A DNA stretch of 64,000 bases from Tritrichomonas foetus (taxonomy: Eukaryota; Parabasalia; Tritrichomonadida; Tritrichomonadidae). The notes beneath the pieces are model-generated. The model searched no databases. It had not been told where the DNA came from and worked only from the letters and a program-made list of their open reading frames with translations. The DNA lies in assembly GCA_001839685.1 (NCBI GenBank), contig MLAK01000145.1, positions 67,557-131,556 of the forward strand. The letters are read 5' to 3'. The position numbers and the translations under genes are program-made. Below, piece after piece: positions 60,320 through 64,000 of this stretch; position 1 is the first letter of the stretch; every line of letters starts with the position of its first letter.

Positions 60320-60834
60320 AAATGCCAAAATAACCAGCAAGTATCTTTAGATATCATAGATGAGTTAATTTCACATCATTCATTGAAAGAAACATTTCAT
60401 CAATCAACAAAATTCTTTATTTTTCATGAAAATAAACATTTATTGCTTTTTATACCAAAATTGCATTTTGAATCAGTCTGTGATAGAGACTAAGATTACT
60501 ATGAGTCATGGTGCCAATTATTTTTCTAGCTTGAAATCAAGGAATCGAATCCAAATGTTTATGAAACTCCCAAAAATCGATTTTATTCGGTAGATGACAG
60601 AATAATAGATCATTTTTTTCTGTCACTAGCAACAATTTTAATGTTTATATGAATGTCCTGGCTAATAATGTAATCTATTATTATGATATTTTTTACTTTC
60701 AAACGGAATTCAAGGGAATGTATTACGAAGCAACATTGTTTCTGGCATGTGAGAGAAAACAAAATACAATTGTTGTATTTTTATTGAAACAACCTTCTGA
60801 TGAAAAAAAAGAAAAGGAAAAAAATAATAAATAA
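60320..60834 (+). pseudogene. Relic of a trichomonad ankyrin-repeat protein gene
   Basis: The plus strand shows QQVSLDIIDELISHHSLKET, then FHQSTKFFIFHENKHLLLFI, before a stop. After frame changes and stops comes KGMYYEATLFLACERKQNTI VVFLLKQP at 60700-60800. The last piece has the ankyrin pattern (A-x-x-LACE-x-x-x-x-x-IV-x-x-LL). The first resembles the 'ETFxxS..FFI' segment that precedes the repeats in the abundant trichomonad DUF3447/ankyrin family. The pieces are in different frames with several stops, so this is a decayed copy. The limits are approximate. Confidence 0.5.
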
Positions 60835-60954
60835 AACAAACATTTTTCGATTCAATATTTAAAGCCACTTTAATTGATCATCTGATTGACAAGTAAAAAG
60901 GAATAATATGATTAAAAATGTAGAAAACAAAAAAAAGAATGTGTTATCATGGAA

Positions 60955-63249
60955 TTATTTACCTAAGTCTTCTTCAATTTTAGATAAAACCCGTTCAATA
61001 TCTTCCAGATAAACATCATTTTTACCAATAGATTCTGGGAATGAAGTAAAGAAATCCGGAGTTTTAATATTTGATGACACTCTCCTTCTATGTTTCCTTC
61101 CTTTAGATTTTTTGCTTGCTGTTTCTTCTGAATCTTCATTTGGAAAATATTTTTTTACTTCATAAGTCCATTTTTGCAGATTATTTAAAGTTCGACTAAC
61201 TCTTGATATCTTTTTCAATGGTGTTCCATCTTTCATTGATGGTTTTGAAGAATCAAGATCATCAACATAATTTTGAAGGTCTTGATTGAAAATCTCGAAT
61301 TTTTCATGTAAATTTTTGATTTTCATTTCTTCACGTGGAATTTCATACATTTGGTATCCATTTGTACGTGCATCTTCATCTTCAACAGAGAGTTCCATGT
61401 CTCGGAATTTTGTCAGTTCTGAAAGAGTTTTATAGAATTTTATTTTCGTTTCGTAAAGTGTCTTATTTATTTCGGTTTCTCTCTTTGTAACACCCCAGAG
61501 CTGATCACGAATGTTTAAAATTGTGTCTTTTTTCTGTAAATGAGTTGTTGAAATTTTACTTTTTTCGAATTCTAATTTCTTTCGCTCAGTGAAAATTGCT
61601 TTTGCGAGTTGTTTGGAATTTTCTTCAAGTGTCTCATATTCTGTAATTGATTTTGAGGCTCGTTGGAGATTTTTATCAGGATTTTGGAGTAAATAATCAA
61701 ATGTCGATAGCTCAATTTGTTGAGCCAAACTGTCACATTCTTCAACTAATGGTTCAATTTCATCTTGGAATCTTTGTCTCATATTAGTAAGTTCTAAAAT
61801 GATTTTATGAACATCATTTTCATTTTTTTCCATGCTGCTTTTATTATCATTATTCACAACTTCATCATTCTCTTGAATTTCATCATTATTTTCATTTTCT
61901 TTATTGTCATCGCTTTTTTCATTTCCGTCAATTTCATCAACCTTTAGATCATCGCTATTTTGGTCATTATTCAAATTTCCCTTGCTATCACCATCAGTAT
62001 TCGTGTCATTTTCATCTGATATAAGGTTTTCATTTATCTGATTACGGTTTGCAATTAATTTCATTAAACTTCGAACTTTTTCTGCATGCAATATTATGTA
62101 ATTTGCTTGTGAAAGTTCATCTTGGAGTTTAAAAAGTCGAGTTGCAGATTCTTCGGGCACGATTTTGCTGTTTATTAATTTTGAAAGCAAATCTAAGCGC
62201 CTTGTAGTCAAAAATCTCCTTTTTTCCAAAATAAATAACTGAGATCTTGGATCAAATTTGTCAAAATAAGAATTTGCATAAATCAAATGATTCTTGAGGA
62301 AGTGAATAAATTGTGGATTATTTTTAACATCAGCTGGAGGAGGTTCAATAAAAATTGGAATAGATGCTAATTTCTTAAAATCATCACTAACTAAATGAAG
62401 ACATTTATTTTCAGTAAATAATTTTGAAATAAAAGCAAAAAAAGGAGAAAACTTGACATTATTAAATGTAGGCAATTGTAAAGGAATCCAGACATTATGA
62501 TCAAAGTTGAAAGCCCAAACATTTCGATCAGATCCACCAAAAATAAATAACATATTATAAATGCAAGCTGAAAAATGAGTTCCGATTGTATTTTCAAAAT
62601 CTGTAGCAATTTTTTTAACTGAAAGTTTTTCAAAATCTAAAATATAGATGTTATATTTCATTGTTTGTGAAGTTGCTCTGTTATCTTCAGAAAGCTCGAG
62701 CTCACCCCCAAACAAACAAAAAGTGCCGTCTGGCAATAATGTTAAACTATGGTCATGAGAAACTGGTGGGAGGTTTGGAAATTTTAATTCTATTGTTTTT
62801 TGGGTTTTCATATCAATAATATAAATATCACGTAAAACTTTTTGATTCAAGGTAGTACCGCCATAAATCACGAGCCTGCCTAGTTGATCGCATGCTGCTG
62901 CATGATAGGCTCTAACCGGTATATCGCAAGTCACATAAGACCATTCGCCTTTATTAAAAATCCATAAATCGTTATGATATGAAAATCCTTTTTCTTGTCC
63001 GCCGAAAAAAACGACTCCGAAAGGAGTAGATGTCATTGACTGTCCTTGCCGTTTATTAAATGGTACTTGAGATACTTTTGTCCACTGTAATGGAGGCGCT
63101 GCATTAAAATACCAAAGATCGTCTGTACATAGATAAAAACTGTCTTCATGAAAACACTGTGGCGGTCGAATATCTGAAGTTGAAACGATTGTTGCATTCG
63201 TGGGTATTGCTATTTCTTGGAGAGATGCTTTTATTACAGCATCAATCAT
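60955..63249 (-). CDS. Kelch-repeat protein with C-terminal coiled coil
   Basis: A 764-residue protein. Residues about 40-280 contain five or so Kelch repeats with the GG-x(n)-Y/W-x(n)-W pattern (GQSMTSTPFGVVFFGGQEKG, DLWIFNKGEWSYV, LVIYGGTTLNQKVLRDIYII, FCLFGGELEL, MLFIFGGSDRNVWAF), making one beta-propeller. Residues 405-475 are an Asn/Asp/Glu-rich acidic insertion. Residues 480-740 are largely coiled coil (EPLVEECDSLAQQIELSTFD, KLEFEKSKISTTHLQKKDTI) with a basic patch (KKSKGRKHRRR, about 712-722). Kelch-coiled-coil proteins often organise actin or polarity complexes (for example Tea1), but that is inference. The promoter lies in the left arm of the inverted repeat (63285-63397). Confidence 0.85.
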   Translation of the reverse strand: MIDAVIKASLQEIAIPTNATIVSTSDIRPPQCFHEDSFYLCTDDLWYFNAAPPLQWTKVSQVPFNKRQGQSMTSTPFGVVFFGGQEKGFSYHNDLWIFNKGEWSYVTCDIPVRAYHAAACDQLGRLVIYGGTTLNQKVLRDIYIIDMKTQKTIELKFPNLPPVSHDHSLTLLPDGTFCLFGGELELSEDNRATSQTMKYNIYILDFEKLSVKKIATDFENTIGTHFSACIYNMLFIFGGSDRNVWAFNFDHNVWIPLQLPTFNNVKFSPFFAFISKLFTENKCLHLVSDDFKKLASIPIFIEPPPADVKNNPQFIHFLKNHLIYANSYFDKFDPRSQLFILEKRRFLTTRRLDLLSKLINSKIVPEESATRLFKLQDELSQANYIILHAEKVRSLMKLIANRNQINENLISDENDTNTDGDSKGNLNNDQNSDDLKVDEIDGNEKSDDNKENENNDEIQENDEVVNNDNKSSMEKNENDVHKIILELTNMRQRFQDEIEPLVEECDSLAQQIELSTFDYLLQNPDKNLQRASKSITEYETLEENSKQLAKAIFTERKKLEFEKSKISTTHLQKKDTILNIRDQLWGVTKRETEINKTLYETKIKFYKTLSELTKFRDMELSVEDEDARTNGYQMYEIPREEMKIKNLHEKFEIFNQDLQNYVDDLDSSKPSMKDGTPLKKISRVSRTLNNLQKWTYEVKKYFPNEDSEETASKKSKGRKHRRRVSSNIKTPDFFTSFPESIGKNDVYLEDIERVLSKIEEDLGK

Positions 63250-63284
63250 TTCGAAAACTTCTTGATGCTGAAAATTTTTATTAG

Positions 63285-63397
63285 GAATTCACACTCGGCC
63301 ACTTTTTGAATTGTTTTCATTTTCCAGATATTTCCAATGACTTTTTCTTTATTTGTATAATTGTCAGAATAAAATAATTGAAAAAGTTTAAATTAAT
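63285..63397 (+). repeat. left arm of an imperfect inverted repeat (about 110 bases)
   Basis: This arm is matched, in reverse complement, by 63594-63703. Both start at GAATTC on the outside (63285-63290; 63698-63703) and end at an AAAAAGTTTAA-type sequence on the inside. The longest identical block is 25 bases (63330-63354 against 63636-63660), and identity over the arm is about 80% by eye. The arm contains three AAAAAGT-type heptamers (63301-63307, 63340-63346, 63381-63387). It lies between the Kelch start and the 66-codon ORF, so it serves as promoter region for one or both. Confidence 0.85.
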
Positions 63398-63596
63398 GAT
63401 GTGTTTTATTATTTCGAAAGATCTGCAGAAACTTCTTGACCAGTTCTACTCATATCTCTTGCGCCATATTTTAGGTAATCTTCAATCCACCATTGGATAT
63501 CACTATTTAAGTTATCACAAGTGTGATCATGATACGAACTGTTTGTTGTATTTGACTAATTTGAATAGCCCTTTCGTCAGAATTTTAAAATATTAA
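63396..63596 (+). CDS. Small hypothetical protein (66 residues) enclosed by the inverted repeat
   Basis: An ATG at 63396 (a second follows at once) opens 66 codons ending at TAAA (63594-63597). It reads MMCFIISKDLQKLLDQFYSY, then LLRHILGNLQSTIGYHYLSY, then HKCDHDTNCLLYLTNLNSPF. The composition (Cys, His, Tyr, Leu rich, few Lys runs) is more gene-like than neighbouring random ORFs. AAAAAGT sits 15 bases upstream of the ATG. No family is recognised. It could instead be a fragment of a larger gene. Confidence 0.4.
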   Translation: MMCFIISKDLQKLLDQFYSYLLRHILGNLQSTIGYHYLSYHKCDHDTNCLLYLTNLNSPFVRILKY

Positions 63597-63703
63597 ATTA
63601 AACTTTTTCAACTTTTTTATTCTGACATTTTCCAAAAATAAAGAAAAAGTCATTGGAAATTTGGGAAATTTGAAAACTATTCAAAAAGTGTCAGTTTGAA
63701 TTC
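63594..63703 (-). repeat. right arm of the imperfect inverted repeat
   Basis: Reverse complement of the left arm at 63285-63397. It begins at the stop codon of the small ORF and ends at GAATTC. Its heptamers are at 63602-63608 and 63644-63650, with a further copy near 63683-63689. Confidence 0.85.
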
Positions 63704-64000
63704 AAAATATTTTCTCTAAATATGATAGCTAAACTTTTTGATTCAATAAATGTCCATTTTATGATACATCCAGCTAGGGCTGAACTTTTATGATCCTATT
63801 CAAATATTTGAATGTATTTCCTAATTTTATTTGAATGTATTTATAGAATTTATTTGAGTATATTATTGAATTGTGAAAACTCACGAAAAATGAAAAAAAT
63901 TCACCTATATAAAAGATATTTTACATAGTATGTTGCTTATTCTTTCTTACAATAAATAAATAATAGCTATTCATGCATATTAAACAATTAAACATTTCAA
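63704..64000. other. right-edge intergenic, no gene seen
   Basis: AT-rich to the end of the window; stops in all frames. Confidence 0.5.

Overview
The window looks like nuclear DNA from a trichomonad (Parabasalia, Trichomonas/Tritrichomonas-like). The evidence is AT-rich DNA, dense intronless genes on both strands, eukaryotic protein families throughout, and stop codons that often run into TAAA, the trichomonad polyadenylation signal. It also carries families typically expanded in trichomonads: BTB-like/BACK plus F5/8-type C (discoidin) proteins, an ankyrin-type relic, and coiled-coil cytoskeletal proteins. Flagellar and basal-body genes (a CFAP97/Hemingway protein and a FOP/CEP20-like LisH protein) indicate a flagellate. 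The species cannot be fixed from the sequence. One 168-base assembly gap (34822-34989) and two isolated n bases (52129, 53377) mark it as draft sequence.

Layout. 0-12 kb: an edge-truncated gene, a TRAP-gamma translocon subunit, an HMG-box protein, a UBL-UBA-UBA (Rad23-like) shuttle factor, a membrane-anchored SMP-like lipid-transfer protein, an AP-3 beta-like adaptin and calreticulin. 12-25 kb: two SAPS-like phosphatase regulatory subunits flanking a Q-rich disordered protein and a coiled-coil protein, then a tomosyn/Sro7-like WD protein with a C-terminal R-SNARE motif, and a decayed surface-protein gene. 25-35 kb: a 2091-residue Furry/Tao3-like scaffold, a GC-rich pocket that may be a structured RNA, an LRR protein and a 15-bp minisatellite. 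35-47 kb: a stand-alone CCT (OSR1_C) domain protein, an orphan, a CAMK-like kinase, the FOP-like protein, dihydroxyacetone kinase, ribosomal protein L12, CFAP97-like, and a BTB/F5-8C protein. 47-64 kb: a DPE2-like glucanotransferase with apparently degraded catalytic motifs, a second BTB/F5-8C gene broken by one TGA, coiled-coil proteins, a Siw14-type phosphatase, an ankyrin relic, a Kelch protein, and an inverted-repeat cassette around a 66-codon ORF.

Themes. Several genes serve the endomembrane system (TRAP-gamma, calreticulin, SMP protein, AP-3 beta, tomosyn-like). Others serve cytoskeleton and flagella (Furry, FOP-like, CFAP97, coiled-coil proteins), phosphorylation and inositol-phosphate signalling (two SAPS, CCT, kinase, Siw14) and carbohydrate metabolism (DAK, DPE2-like). 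There are no operons; genes are single units, often with divergent promoters. A heptamer AAAAAGT (either orientation) recurs within about 100 bases upstream of many starts. No rRNA, tRNA, CRISPR array or intact transposon was recognised. The points most worth a second look are the inverted-repeat cassette at 63.3-63.7 kb, the apparently inactive glucanotransferase, the GC-rich RNA candidate at 32.3 kb, and the stand-alone CCT domain.
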